From Bacteroidetes bacterium B1(2017) (GTDB taxonomy: Bacteria; Bacteroidota; Bacteroidia; UKL13-3): 64,000 nt of DNA. The position numbers and the translations under genes are program-made. Positions 36,809 to 47,711 of this stretch are shown piece after piece. The stretch covers positions 62,001 to 126,000 of the forward strand of contig NKJG01000007.1 in the NCBI GenBank assembly GCA_002256395.1, written 5' to 3'. Within the stretch, counting starts at the first letter, position 1. Every line of letters starts with the position of its first letter. Under the pieces are notes generated by a model. The model worked only from the letters and a program-made list of their open reading frames with translations, was not told the DNA's origin and ran no database searches.

Positions 36809-39418
36809 ATGCCTAGAAATCAAAACCTACTTTGCTTCCTAATTTTAATTCTCGCCTTCCCTTTTATTGGTTCAGCCCAAAAGCAGAAGCTTATTATTAA
36901 GCCTTTACCAAATTGGATTAAAAAGGTTCCTATAAATTCAAGCCTAAAGGTAAATGAAAGCCATGTAGAAAACGGCTGTTACTATATGCTTTTAGACGAA
37001 CAAATTCTAGTTAAAGAAGAATTAGAATACAACCATTATGCACTCAAAATTATGAGTGACGCAGGTGTTCAAAGTGGTTCAGAAATTAGTGTGGTATATG
37101 ATCCAAGCTATCAAGAATTACAATTCCATTATATACGTGTTCTCAGAAAAAAAGAAACCATACAACAACTAGGTATCGCACAGGTTCAGTTTTTACAGCG
37201 TGAAGAAGATTTAGACTCCAAAATATATGATGGTTCTTTTACTGCCTATATTGCCTTAACAGATGTGCGCAAAGGAGATGTTATAGAATATGCGTATACC
37301 TTAAAAGGTAGAAATCCTGTTTTCAAAAACACGTTTTTTTCTATTCGTGCATTGGAGTTTAGCCAGCCAATTGCCCAAGAATATTTACGTTATTCTACAC
37401 CAACAAACAGAAAATTATACCATAAAATAAATGGCAAAAAAGTACTCAAGCAAAAAACATTTATTGAAAATGGATATAGTGTTTTAGAAATAGAATCGAG
37501 TTGCCTTGAACCCATTGAAGCAGAGGAAAACGTTCCCTATAAAAGCGACCCTCAATATCCGTATATTACGGTTTCTGAATTCGAAACTTGGGAACAAGTG
37601 GTAAAATGGGCGCTTCCCTTGTATGAATTGGATAACCCTAATTCGGCAGAACTTAAAAAGAAGGTTGCAGAAATAGTAACGCCATATAAAAAGAAAGAAG
37701 ATCAAATAATGGCGATTATTCGTTTTGTGCAAGACGAAATAAGATACCTTGGATTAGAATCTGGAATTAGCTCTCATAAACCAACAGAATCGGCATTGGT
37801 GCTAAAACGTCGTTTTGGCGATTGTAAGGACAAGAGTTTGTTATTATTTAGGATGCTTAGAGAAATAGGTATTAGCTCATCACCTGCCCTCATTTCAACC
37901 AATACACGCCAATATTTAGAAAACGACCTTCCAGGCCCACAGCAATTTGACCATGTAACCTTAACCTTTTTATTTAATAATGTTAGCTATTGGGTAGACC
38001 CAACCATCTCTTACCAAAGAGGAGACATAAGTCGCTTTCAATTCCCAGATTATGCTTGGGCCTTAGTAATTAAGGAGGGTGAAAACAAATTATCTTCTAT
38101 TCAGTCAAATACTGCTATTCGTAAAAAAGTCATCCAAGAAGAATTTACCATTGCCGATTCTACCTCACCCGTAAAACTAAAAGTAACTTCAAAATTTTAT
38201 GGAGTAGAAGCAGATAATATTCGCTATGATTTTGCCACAAGCAGTATCAATGAAATAGAAAAAGGCTATACCTCTTTTTATCAAAAAATATACTCTCGCG
38301 TTAAGAAAACAAAAGGAATTGAAACATTCGACAATGATTCTGAAAACATCTTTACCGTATGCGAAAATTATGAGATTAATAAAATGTGGACCTTTGATAA
38401 GGAGAGTGGAAATATTAATCTAGAAGTATACCCTGAAGCCTTAATGGCAGATATTGTTGTGCCAGAACAACGCATTCGAAAATACCCTCTTGCACTTAAT
38501 TACCCTCTAGTATTAGAACAACAAATTGAATTGGTATTACCATCTAATTGGGATATAAATGAAGATGCTCTTTCGAAAAAAAATCCGCATTTTGTTTATC
38601 AATATAATTCCAGAAAAACAGAAGCAAACAGAATTATACTGCAGTATAGTTATATCATTGGAAAAGATGAAGTAGAACCATACGATATGGAGCAATTTTG
38701 CACTGATTTAACCGAAGCAAAACGCCTCAATGCATACTCTATTTCATGGAGCAGTAATTCTCCAAATAATGTTGCCAAAACTATACAAAGTGGAGATACA
38801 AACTGGATACTTGTATTTTGGACATTAATTTTATGCCTTTTATGCCTGTACTTTTTCCAAAAAGTTTATGCTTGGGATCAAGCTCCAAGAGGCTATGTTA
38901 AGTATGCAGCAAACATAGAAGGATGGCTTATTTTGCATGGAATAGGAATGTTTATTTCTCCGTTCATTCTCTTGTATAATTTTAGTGTGGCAGGTTATTT
39001 TAATATCAACACTTGGGAGAGTTTTACCGCTACTCAAAACAAAGCACTATATGGAGTATTCTTTACGATTGAAATGAGCAGTTGGATTATATTATTTTGC
39101 CTAAATATTCTATGCATTGTTTTGTTTTTGAATCGCAGAAGCTCCTACCCCAAAATATACCTTTTCTTTATTTCTTATTTCTTCTTTAGTTTGCTTTTGG
39201 ACATCGTATTTGCCAAAATGGTGAATTCGGAGGCCTACCTAGATGAAATTATTCGATCTCTCTTTTCAGTTGGTATAAATGCAAGCATCTGGGGTACCTA
39301 TTTATTTAGAAGCAATCGTTCCAAAATAACCTTTGTGTACACCTACGACAAATCTCTGGAGTTGCATGAAGAAACACCTTGGAATTCTATCAAAGGCTAT
39401 GAAACCCCAATAGAATAA
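36809..39418 (+). CDS. DUF3857 - transglutaminase-like - DUF2569 membrane protein
   Basis: 869 residues, signal peptide ending at SAQ. A DUF3857 domain covers about 60-230; a transglutaminase-like fold follows with the full triad Cys339 (RFGDCKDKS), His382 (FDHVTL) and Asp397 (WVDPT). After residue 660 come a membrane helix and a four-helix DUF2569-like region (YVKYAANIEGWLILHGIGM near 697). DUF3857-TGase proteins are common in Bacteroidota; the substrate is unknown. The periplasmic catalytic part is tethered by the C-terminal helices. Confidence 0.85.
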   Translation: MPRNQNLLCFLILILAFPFIGSAQKQKLIIKPLPNWIKKVPINSSLKVNESHVENGCYYMLLDEQILVKEELEYNHYALKIMSDAGVQSGSEISVVYDPSYQELQFHYIRVLRKKETIQQLGIAQVQFLQREEDLDSKIYDGSFTAYIALTDVRKGDVIEYAYTLKGRNPVFKNTFFSIRALEFSQPIAQEYLRYSTPTNRKLYHKINGKKVLKQKTFIENGYSVLEIESSCLEPIEAEENVPYKSDPQYPYITVSEFETWEQVVKWALPLYELDNPNSAELKKKVAEIVTPYKKKEDQIMAIIRFVQDEIRYLGLESGISSHKPTESALVLKRRFGDCKDKSLLLFRMLREIGISSSPALISTNTRQYLENDLPGPQQFDHVTLTFLFNNVSYWVDPTISYQRGDISRFQFPDYAWALVIKEGENKLSSIQSNTAIRKKVIQEEFTIADSTSPVKLKVTSKFYGVEADNIRYDFATSSINEIEKGYTSFYQKIYSRVKKTKGIETFDNDSENIFTVCENYEINKMWTFDKESGNINLEVYPEALMADIVVPEQRIRKYPLALNYPLVLEQQIELVLPSNWDINEDALSKKNPHFVYQYNSRKTEANRIILQYSYIIGKDEVEPYDMEQFCTDLTEAKRLNAYSISWSSNSPNNVAKTIQSGDTNWILVFWTLILCLLCLYFFQKVYAWDQAPRGYVKYAANIEGWLILHGIGMFISPFILLYNFSVAGYFNINTWESFTATQNKALYGVFFTIEMSSWIILFCLNILCIVLFLNRRSSYPKIYLFFISYFFFSLLLDIVFAKMVNSEAYLDEIIRSLFSVGINASIWGTYLFRSNRSKITFVYTYDKSLELHEETPWNSIKGYETPIE

Positions 39419-39433
39419 GGAAACTCCTGGCAA

Positions 39434-39464
39434 AACTCCCAATTTTAGATAGCAAATTGGAGTT
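39434..39464. terminator. hairpin after the DUF3857 gene
   Basis: AACTCC-C-AATTT, loop of 8, AAATT-GGAGTT: an 11-bp stem with one bulged C, 15 bp after the stop codon. An interrupted T/A run follows. The remainder of 39465-39587 shows nothing else. Confidence 0.5.
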
Positions 39465-39587
39465 AAAAACAGCTCCAAAAATAAAGTTTGGTTTTTTATA
39501 AGAGACGAAAATAATTCTCGTTTAACATTATGAATTTACAAAAATTCTAGTGTACTTAGTAGAACCAAAATCAACCCACCACATTTT

Positions 39588-42500
39588 ATGAAAACCCTTG
39601 CGCCAATAAAGTATTGGCTCACCAAAAAACCGGTAGTAATCACACTATCCGTATTAGCTCTTGTTTCATCTATTTATTTCTTGACTAACAAAGTCAATGC
39701 TAAGAAAAGAGGTCGAGTAAACCCAGCCTTTGCCAGCTATATTAGCGCGCACACGGCAGGAAGTATCTCTCGTCAATCAAACATCCGAATTCAACTAGCT
39801 GGCAATTTTGCCGACAGTAGTAAAATTGGAAAAATTGCAGATGTGTTTTCATTTGAACCTTCTATTAAAGGAGAGGCGCGTTGGGTTGATGCCTCCACCA
39901 TTGAATTTAAACCTGCCGAAAACCTGCCTTCGGGTCAGGATTATGAGGCTACCTTTTTGCTAGAAAGTGTGGTAGATGTGGCTCCAGATTTGGAAGAATT
40001 CCCGTTCCAATTTTCTGTCATCCAACAATCCTTTGAGGTGAGTTTTCCAATTTTTGAATCGCTTGACCCTAATAAACTCATTTACCAAAGAGTTAGCGGA
40101 ACCCTATCTACGGCTGATGTAGAGGATGAAAAGAAAATAGAACAATTACTTACTTGCAAACAAGAAGGCAAATCGTTTTGGGTTAAATGGGAACATGCAG
40201 CCGATAAAAAAACACATCGCTATTTTGTAGATAGTATTTTAAGAAAAAGCAATGCCAGCGAAGTTATTGTTGCTTGGGATGGTGCAGCCCTTGACCTTAA
40301 ACTTACAGGAGAACATAAACTTACGATACCCGCCATTGGCGACTTTAGTGCCATAGATGCCAAAGTTATTAATGATGGCTCACAATTTATTTCGGTCTAT
40401 TTTTCTGACCCCATATTACCAGGCCAAGACTTAACTGGGCTAATCCATTTTGCAGGAGTTGCAACGCCTGCTAATGGCCAAGGAATTGAGCTCCGGTATT
40501 CCATTGATGGGCATCAGGTGAAATGCTATCCTAACGTTACGCTAACGGGTAATTATCAATTAATGATAGAACCGGGCATATTAAATACCTTACGCTATAA
40601 ACTAAAAAAAGCTCAAGTATTTAACCTCGATTTTGCCGATTTACTACCCTCGGTAAACATTTTAGGAAAAGGTGTAATAATGCCCGCGAGTAATAAAATA
40701 ATGCTGCCCTTTGAAGCTGTTAGTTTAAATGCGGTGGATGTAAGCATTACAAAAATCTATGAAAATAACGTTGCCCAATTTCTTCAGGTAAACGACCTTA
40801 AAGGCGACAGGGAAATTGCTCGAGTTGGCCGCCCCATGCTTAAGAAAACCATTCGTTTGGACCAGGATAAATTATTGGATTTAAGAAAAGTAAATACGTT
40901 TAATTTAAACCTGGATGAGCTCATTAAAACAGAACCTGGAGCCATTTACCAAGTTAAAATTACGTTCAAAAAAGCATATTCTTTATACCGTTGCACCGGC
41001 GAAGAGGCCAATACTACAGAGGAAGAAATGCAACAGGTTGAACCCGAAGAAAACTGGGATGGAGACCCTCAAGCCGATGCAAGTTCGTGGGATTTTGCAG
41101 ATGAATATTATGCCGATGATTATAATTGGAATGATAGAGATAACCCTTGCAAAAATTCGTATTTCAATCCCTCGCGTTGGGCTAAAAGAAATATTATGTC
41201 GTCTGACCTAGGCATTATTGCCAAGCGAGGAAGTACCAATGAGTTTATTTTTGCCGTAACTCATTTGCTAAGCACAAAACCAATTAGTGGTGTTACACTT
41301 GAATTATTAGATTACCAACAACAACTTATAAGCTCTGGCTCAACCAATGGTGAAGGGATGGCCAAAATATCTTTTACTCGTAAGCCATTTATGTTGGTGG
41401 CCAAATACAAAGAACAAAGAGGCTATTTAAAATTAGATGATGGTTCTTCCTTAGCATTAAGTCAGTTTGATGTATCGGGCGATGTGGTGCAAAAAGGCCT
41501 AAAAGGCCTGCTATACGGCGAACGCGGTGTGTGGCGCCCAGGCGACTCTCTTTTCCTAACCTTTATTTTAGAGGATAAAAATAAAACGCTTCCTAAATTT
41601 CATCCGGTAAGCTTAGAACTATATAATCCACTTGGCGCTTTATATAAACGTTTGGTTCAGGCCAACTCTTTAAATGGCTTTTATGATTTTAGAACCTGCA
41701 CCGATGCCGATGCAATAACAGGTAATTACATTGCTAAAGTAAAAGTGGGTGGCGTAACCTTTCAAAAGACTTTAAAGATTGAAACGGTGATGCCAAACCG
41801 ATTAAAAATTGAACTTAATTTCCCGAAACCCTACTTAGAAAAAGATCAGGAAATTAAAACAATGCTTAAATCTAAATGGCTTCATGGTGCCATTGCCGAT
41901 GGCTTAGACGCCAAAGTAGACGCCACTCTTACTCCAGCTACCACTAGCATTAAGCGCTACCCAGAATATGTTTTTGATAACCCTACTCGTAAGTTTAGTA
42001 GCGAAACTCAAACCATTTTTGAAGGCAAACTAAATGAAAATGGAGAGGCTAATTTAAACATTGATTTTAAACTTGAAAACGCAGCAGCAGGAATGCTAAA
42101 TGCAAACTTTGTTACCAAGGTGTTTGAACCAGGTGGTAATTTTAGCATTGATAGATTTAGTATTCCTTACCATCCATACAAAACCTATATTGGTATTAAA
42201 GTACCTAAAGGTGATGTAGCTAGAGGAATGCTGCTTACCGATACCAACCATACCGTACAAGTTGTTTGTGTTAACCCTGATGGAAGCCTTATGCGCGGCC
42301 AAAGAAAGGCCACTGCACGCTTATTTAAAATTAATTGGCGTTGGTGGTGGGACAAAAATGAAGAAGACCTTAGCTCATACTCAAACAGCGAAGAATACGC
42401 TAGTTTAATGGAGCAAGAAATTACCGTAACAAATGGTATTGGTAAATTTAACTTTAGAGTAAACTACCCCGATTGGGGCAGGTATATACTGATTGTGGAA

Positions 42501-45221
42501 GATGAAGAAGGACATAGCACCGGTAAAACATTTTATATGGATTGGCCAGGTTGGGCTGGCAGAGCCCAAAGAGACAATGCTATGGAAGCTGCTATGCTAA
42601 CCTTTAGCATGAACAAATCGAGTTATGTGGTGGGCGAAAAAGCTAGCATTAGCATTCCAACACCTCAAGCAGGTAGGGCTTTACTAAGTCTTGAATCTGG
42701 AACAGAGGTAATAGAAACACATTGGATTGAAGCCCAAAAAGGACAAACATCCTATACCTTTACCATTACCAAAAGCATGTTGCCAAATGTATATGCGCAC
42801 ATTACCTTGGTTCAGCCACATGCCCAAATAATAAATGATTTACCGATACGCATGTATGGTATGATGCCCATTAAGGTAGAAGACCCAACAACTATTTTGG
42901 CGCCGGTAATAAACATGGCAAATCAAATTAGGCCAGATGTAAATAACCAAGTAAGTATCTCTGAAGCCACAGGAAAACCAATGACCTATACCTTGGCCAT
43001 TGTGGATGAAGGCTTATTGGATTTAACACGTTTTAAAACACCCGACCCGCATACGCATTTTTATGCAAGAGAAGCTTTAGGTGTTAAAACGTGGGATATG
43101 TATGATTTTGTGATGGGTGCTTTTGGAACCCAATTCAACCGCATCCTAAGCATTGGTGGCGATGAGGGATTAAATAGAAAATCGGGAGCCAATAAAGCCA
43201 AACGATTTAAACCAGTAGTTAAATTTATTGGTCCGTTTTACTTGCCTGCTGGGCAAACGCACTCGCATACCATAAACATACAAGATTATGTAGGCTCTGT
43301 TAGAGTAATGGTTGTGGCGGCGCAAGAAGGAGCATATGGCTTTGCAGAAAAAGCAGTACCTGTTAAAAAGCCCCTTATGATTTTGGCTACTTTGCCAAGA
43401 GTGTTGAGGCCTAATGAAGAAGTAAAACTTCCTGTAAACGTATTTGCGCTCGAAAATTTTGTGAAGCAAGTAAACATAACAGTAAGCGGAAATGAATTGG
43501 TAGAGATTGTTGGAAGCAACAAAAAGACCATGAAATTTAGCAGACCAGGAGATGAAATAATTGACTTTGACCTAAGAGTTAAAAAAGGCTTAGGCATTGC
43601 AAAGGTGCGCGTAACAGCCACTTCGGGTGGAGAAAAGGCAGTGTATGATGTTGAATTGGATGTTCAAAATCCGAACCCGTATGAAAACAATATCTATCAA
43701 GGTACTATTGATGCGGCTAGAACTTGGGATCAAAAATACGATTTGCCAGGTATGGTTGGAACCAATACTGCGTCGTTAGAAATAAGCAGCATACCTCCTA
43801 TTAACTTAGAAAAACGACTTCGCTACTTGGTGCAATACCCTCATGGTTGTGTAGAACAAACAACCTCTGCCGTATTCCCACAATTAGCCTTGAACCGACT
43901 CCTAGAATTGCACGATGGATGGAAACGTGAAATTGAAAAAAATATCAAAGCAGGTATTAATAGATTGAAAGGTTTTCAAACAGCAGAAGGAGGAATGGGC
44001 TATTGGCAAGGAGAACAAAATGCCAATGAGTGGGCAACAAATTATGCAGGTCATTTTATGGTTGAGGCACAAAATGCAGGTTATTCTTTGCCATTAAATT
44101 TTATTAGTAATTGGAAAAAATTCCAACGCAATAAAGCCCTTGCCTGGATGCCAAGTAATGGCGATGAATTTACACAAGCCTATCGCTTATATACTTTGGC
44201 CTTGGCTAAAGCTCCAGAATTAGGAGCCATGAACCGACTTAAAGAAACAACTAATTTAAGTTCTGCATCGCGCTGGAGACTTGCGGCTGCGTATGTTTTG
44301 GCAGGTAATAAAGAAGTTGCCCAAAATTTAATACGTGCCGAAAAATTGAGTGTTGTAAATCAATCAACGCCTGAAATGGAAATTAGCTTTGGTTCGCCCG
44401 AACGCGATGAAGCATTTATTTTAGAAACATTGGTATTAATGGGCGAGAAAACGAAAGCCAATATGGTGCTTAAAAAAGTTTGTGCCAACCTTAGTAGCGA
44501 TTTGTGGATGAGCACTCAAAGTACTGCCTACTCATTAATTGCAGTTGCAAGTTTAACGGGCAAATTTAACGACGCAAAAACGGTAGAATTTGAATATACA
44601 ATTAATGGCAAAACAACCAGCTATAGAACCAATGGACATATGGCTCAAATTCAATTGCCAGTTAACGGAATACAAGCTGGAAAAGTTAGCGTAAAAAATA
44701 AAAGCGGTCAGGTAGTTTTTGCTAGATTAATAACTCGTGGTCAGCCCGAAATTGGCAAACAAACAGCTGCACAAAATAACCTCGCTATGGAAATAAATTA
44801 TAAGACCATGCAAAACGTGCCTCTTAACCCTTTGAGCATAGAACAAGGTACAGATTTTAAAGTGGAGGTAACGCTTACAAACCCAGGATTAATGGGCAAT
44901 TACAGCAATATGGCTCTCTCACAAATCTTTCCTTCGGGATGGGAAATTCATAATAGCAGAATGGACAATAATGCCACCGAAGAACAATATGGTGTGCCAC
45001 GTTACCAAGATATTAGAGACGATAGAGTGTATTCGTATTTTGATTTAGGTGCCCATCAAAAAGTAACGTATGTGCTCTTATTAAATGCCTCGTATCTGGG
45101 TAAGTTTTATTTACCAGGTATAAGCTGTGAAGGTATGTATAATGGACAAATACAAGCTCGAACCGCTGGAACTTGGGTAGAAGTTGTTGCAAAGAAATCA
45201 AGTACTCTTACAGCGAAATAA
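39588..45221 (+). CDS. bacterial alpha-2-macroglobulin family protein
   Basis: 1877 residues. An N-terminal membrane anchor (VVITLSVLALVSSIYFLT at about 16-33) is followed by MG domains and an A2M core with GVWRPGDSLFLTF near 645. The thioester motif is intact: YPHGCVEQTTS with Cys1421 and Gln1424. Alpha-helical thioester domain from about 1400 to 1650 and a receptor-like C-terminal MG domain. Bacterial A2Ms trap proteases in the periplasm. It is followed by pbpC, the partner gene that very often accompanies it, thought to repair walls after attack. Confidence 0.95.
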   Translation: MKTLAPIKYWLTKKPVVITLSVLALVSSIYFLTNKVNAKKRGRVNPAFASYISAHTAGSISRQSNIRIQLAGNFADSSKIGKIADVFSFEPSIKGEARWVDASTIEFKPAENLPSGQDYEATFLLESVVDVAPDLEEFPFQFSVIQQSFEVSFPIFESLDPNKLIYQRVSGTLSTADVEDEKKIEQLLTCKQEGKSFWVKWEHAADKKTHRYFVDSILRKSNASEVIVAWDGAALDLKLTGEHKLTIPAIGDFSAIDAKVINDGSQFISVYFSDPILPGQDLTGLIHFAGVATPANGQGIELRYSIDGHQVKCYPNVTLTGNYQLMIEPGILNTLRYKLKKAQVFNLDFADLLPSVNILGKGVIMPASNKIMLPFEAVSLNAVDVSITKIYENNVAQFLQVNDLKGDREIARVGRPMLKKTIRLDQDKLLDLRKVNTFNLNLDELIKTEPGAIYQVKITFKKAYSLYRCTGEEANTTEEEMQQVEPEENWDGDPQADASSWDFADEYYADDYNWNDRDNPCKNSYFNPSRWAKRNIMSSDLGIIAKRGSTNEFIFAVTHLLSTKPISGVTLELLDYQQQLISSGSTNGEGMAKISFTRKPFMLVAKYKEQRGYLKLDDGSSLALSQFDVSGDVVQKGLKGLLYGERGVWRPGDSLFLTFILEDKNKTLPKFHPVSLELYNPLGALYKRLVQANSLNGFYDFRTCTDADAITGNYIAKVKVGGVTFQKTLKIETVMPNRLKIELNFPKPYLEKDQEIKTMLKSKWLHGAIADGLDAKVDATLTPATTSIKRYPEYVFDNPTRKFSSETQTIFEGKLNENGEANLNIDFKLENAAAGMLNANFVTKVFEPGGNFSIDRFSIPYHPYKTYIGIKVPKGDVARGMLLTDTNHTVQVVCVNPDGSLMRGQRKATARLFKINWRWWWDKNEEDLSSYSNSEEYASLMEQEITVTNGIGKFNFRVNYPDWGRYILIVEDEEGHSTGKTFYMDWPGWAGRAQRDNAMEAAMLTFSMNKSSYVVGEKASISIPTPQAGRALLSLESGTEVIETHWIEAQKGQTSYTFTITKSMLPNVYAHITLVQPHAQIINDLPIRMYGMMPIKVEDPTTILAPVINMANQIRPDVNNQVSISEATGKPMTYTLAIVDEGLLDLTRFKTPDPHTHFYAREALGVKTWDMYDFVMGAFGTQFNRILSIGGDEGLNRKSGANKAKRFKPVVKFIGPFYLPAGQTHSHTINIQDYVGSVRVMVVAAQEGAYGFAEKAVPVKKPLMILATLPRVLRPNEEVKLPVNVFALENFVKQVNITVSGNELVEIVGSNKKTMKFSRPGDEIIDFDLRVKKGLGIAKVRVTATSGGEKAVYDVELDVQNPNPYENNIYQGTIDAARTWDQKYDLPGMVGTNTASLEISSIPPINLEKRLRYLVQYPHGCVEQTTSAVFPQLALNRLLELHDGWKREIEKNIKAGINRLKGFQTAEGGMGYWQGEQNANEWATNYAGHFMVEAQNAGYSLPLNFISNWKKFQRNKALAWMPSNGDEFTQAYRLYTLALAKAPELGAMNRLKETTNLSSASRWRLAAAYVLAGNKEVAQNLIRAEKLSVVNQSTPEMEISFGSPERDEAFILETLVLMGEKTKANMVLKKVCANLSSDLWMSTQSTAYSLIAVASLTGKFNDAKTVEFEYTINGKTTSYRTNGHMAQIQLPVNGIQAGKVSVKNKSGQVVFARLITRGQPEIGKQTAAQNNLAMEINYKTMQNVPLNPLSIEQGTDFKVEVTLTNPGLMGNYSNMALSQIFPSGWEIHNSRMDNNATEEQYGVPRYQDIRDDRVYSYFDLGAHQKVTYVLLLNASYLGKFYLPGISCEGMYNGQIQARTAGTWVEVVAKKSSTLTAK

Positions 45222-45236
45222 GGTTTTCAAAAAATT

Positions 45237-45278
45237 AAGTAAACCAAGCTTCCTATATACATGAAGCTTGGTTTACTT
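45237..45278 (+). terminator. strong hairpin between A2M and pbpC
   Basis: A perfect 16-bp stem, AAGTAAACCAAGCTTC / GAAGCTTGGTTTACTT, loop of 10, then TTAAT. It ends 21 bp before the pbpC ATG. With only a short T-rich tail it may be an attenuator or a 3'-end stabiliser between the two genes. Confidence 0.6.
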
Positions 45279-45299
45279 TAATACATTATCAAAAAAAGC

Positions 45300-47684
45300 A
45301 TGATCCATTTAAGCAAGGCTACTAAAAAGAAAATAGCCTACTTTTCTCTCTTTCTGTTGCTCCTGCTCTTTTGGTTCAGCCTGCCTAAACCTCTCTTTCA
45401 AAACCCCTACTCCACCATATTGCTCGACCAACATGGCAAGCTATTGCAAGCACAAATTGCAGCAGATGGACAATGGCGATTTAAGGAAGAAAATCAGGTT
45501 CCAGAAAAATTTGCCAAGGCAATTATTTGCTTTGAAGACAAGCGTTTTTTTTATCACCCCGGAATAGATCCAATGGCTCTTGGAAGAGCTATTTATTTAA
45601 ATATTAGGCATGCGAAAATACTCAGCGGTGGTTCAACCTTAAGCATGCAAGTAATTAGGCTGAGCCGAAATAAAGAACGAACCTTCTTTCAAAAGTTTAT
45701 TGAACTGTTTTTAACCTTACGGTTAGAAATAGGATATAGCAAGCAAGAAATATTAACCATGTATGCCAACCATGCTCCATTTGGTGGAAACGTTGTTGGT
45801 TTGCAAACCGCAGCTTGGCGTTATTTTGGACGAAGTGCCGAGCAACTTTCGTGGGGTGAAGCGGCTAGTTTAGCGGTATTGCCCAATAGCCCAGCTTTGG
45901 TTCGACCCGACAGAAATAGAAACCTTTTGCTTGAAAAAAGAAACCGCCTTTTAGATCAAATGAAGGAGCAAGGAATATTGGATGAGCAAACCTGCCAACT
46001 AAGTAAACAAGAACCTATACCCGATAAACCTTTACCTATTCCAGATCATGCGCATAACCTATTGGCAAGCCTACAAATGGGCTATTTAGGCAAACAAAAT
46101 CTGCAAGCTAAAATGAATACCACCATTGATTTTAACTTGCAAGAACGTGTAAATGATATTTTAGAAAACCATCATATAACACTAAAAAGTAATGGCATAA
46201 ACAATGCTGCAGCCTTAGTAATGGATGTGGAAACGGGTAACGTAAAAGTATATGTTGGAAATGTAAACCACCCCGAGGACCCAGAAATTGAAAGCTATGT
46301 AGATATGGTTCCCGCTAAAAGAAGTCCGGGTAGCACCCTTAAACCTTTGCTCTACGCCGCCATGTTGCAAGATGGATTAATCTTACCTAAATCGCTTTTA
46401 GCCGATATACCCACACAAGTAGCCGGCTACACGCCACAAAATTTCGATTTGCATTTTGATGGGGCAGTAGCAGCAGATAAAGCATTGGCAAGATCTTTAA
46501 ATATTCCAGCAGTGCGCATGCTTCAAAAATACAGGTACGAACGATTCTATTATTTATTGAGGCAACTTGGAATAAAAAATTTAAACAAAGGTGCTGGTCA
46601 CTATGGCTTATCCTTAATATTAGGAGGTGGCGAAAACTCTATGTGGGAAATAAGTGGCGTATACGCCAGTTTAGCACGCATGCTTAATCATTATGGAAGT
46701 AATAGTGGTGGATATAACCCTGAAGACTTGCATCCACCTTTGGTTTTGGCGAAAGAAAAGCAAGAGACCGAAGCAAATTTGGCAACCGATTTAAACACGC
46801 ATTTCTTACTAAATGCAGGAGCGGTTTACAACACCTTTGAGGCCATGCAAGAATTGGTTAGACCAGGCGAAGAACAGCTATGGAATCAGTTTTACTCGAG
46901 CAAACGTATTGCTTGGAAAACAGGTACAAGCTTTGGTTTTAGAGATGGATGGGCTATTGGCATTACTCCTAAAAATGTAGTATGTGTTTGGGTAGGAAAC
47001 GCCGATGGAGAAGGCAGGCCCGGTTTAACAGGTATAAATACCGCTGCACCCATTATGTTTGATATTTTTAAACTCTTGCCTGCCACAGCTTGGTTTCCGA
47101 TGCCATACGACGATATGAAATACACTCCCATTTGTCATCAAAGCGGAAATTTACCATCGGCAAATTGTTTGCAAATAGACACTATTTGGTCGGTTAAAAC
47201 CCAAAGTACTGCTCCTATGTGTTACTATCATCAAATGATACATACAGATTTAAAGCAGCGCTTTAGAGTGAGCAGCGATTGTGAATCGCCTTCAAACATG
47301 AAACATATTTCCTGGTTTGTTTTGCCTCCTGCTATGGAATGGTATTATAAAAATCACGACCCAAATTATAGCACCCTCCCTCCTTGGCGAGCCGATTGCG
47401 AAGGAAGCAATTTGCAAAACGTAATGGAGATGATTTACCCTAAAAAATCAACGCAAATTTATATCCCTGTTGAATTGGATGGAAGCACGGGGAAGTGCGT
47501 ATTTGAAGTGGCTCATAGAAATAAACAAGTGAGAATATTCTGGCATTTAGATGAAAAATATATGGGCAGCACCAAAGAGTTTCATCAATTAGGTTTGAAC
47601 CCAAGCATTGGCAAACACACCCTGGTGCTTGTGGATGAAAATGGCGAACGTTTAGAACAAACGTTTGAGGTGATTAAAAAATAA
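45300..47684 (+). CDS. pbpC: penicillin-binding protein 1C
   Basis: 794 residues. Membrane helix at about 12-30; glycosyltransferase 51 domain with the catalytic Glu79 in CFEDKRFFYHPG and GGSTLSMQ; transpeptidase with Ser345-T-L-Lys348, SLN and KTGTS. The C-terminal BiPBP_C domain (from about 715) is the region that typifies PBP1C. It makes peptidoglycan strands in the periplasm. It forms a pair with the A2M gene. The 3' end faces the RAYT module. Confidence 0.96.
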   Translation: MIHLSKATKKKIAYFSLFLLLLLFWFSLPKPLFQNPYSTILLDQHGKLLQAQIAADGQWRFKEENQVPEKFAKAIICFEDKRFFYHPGIDPMALGRAIYLNIRHAKILSGGSTLSMQVIRLSRNKERTFFQKFIELFLTLRLEIGYSKQEILTMYANHAPFGGNVVGLQTAAWRYFGRSAEQLSWGEAASLAVLPNSPALVRPDRNRNLLLEKRNRLLDQMKEQGILDEQTCQLSKQEPIPDKPLPIPDHAHNLLASLQMGYLGKQNLQAKMNTTIDFNLQERVNDILENHHITLKSNGINNAAALVMDVETGNVKVYVGNVNHPEDPEIESYVDMVPAKRSPGSTLKPLLYAAMLQDGLILPKSLLADIPTQVAGYTPQNFDLHFDGAVAADKALARSLNIPAVRMLQKYRYERFYYLLRQLGIKNLNKGAGHYGLSLILGGGENSMWEISGVYASLARMLNHYGSNSGGYNPEDLHPPLVLAKEKQETEANLATDLNTHFLLNAGAVYNTFEAMQELVRPGEEQLWNQFYSSKRIAWKTGTSFGFRDGWAIGITPKNVVCVWVGNADGEGRPGLTGINTAAPIMFDIFKLLPATAWFPMPYDDMKYTPICHQSGNLPSANCLQIDTIWSVKTQSTAPMCYYHQMIHTDLKQRFRVSSDCESPSNMKHISWFVLPPAMEWYYKNHDPNYSTLPPWRADCEGSNLQNVMEMIYPKKSTQIYIPVELDGSTGKCVFEVAHRNKQVRIFWHLDEKYMGSTKEFHQLGLNPSIGKHTLVLVDENGERLEQTFEVIKK

Positions 47685-47711
47685 ATCCTATTTACTGGAA
47701 TTTTTGCTGAA

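Noticed and set aside
43286..43621. Antisense frame of 111 codons within the A2M gene
   Set aside because: Shadow of a real gene; serine/threonine-rich antisense composition and no start context.
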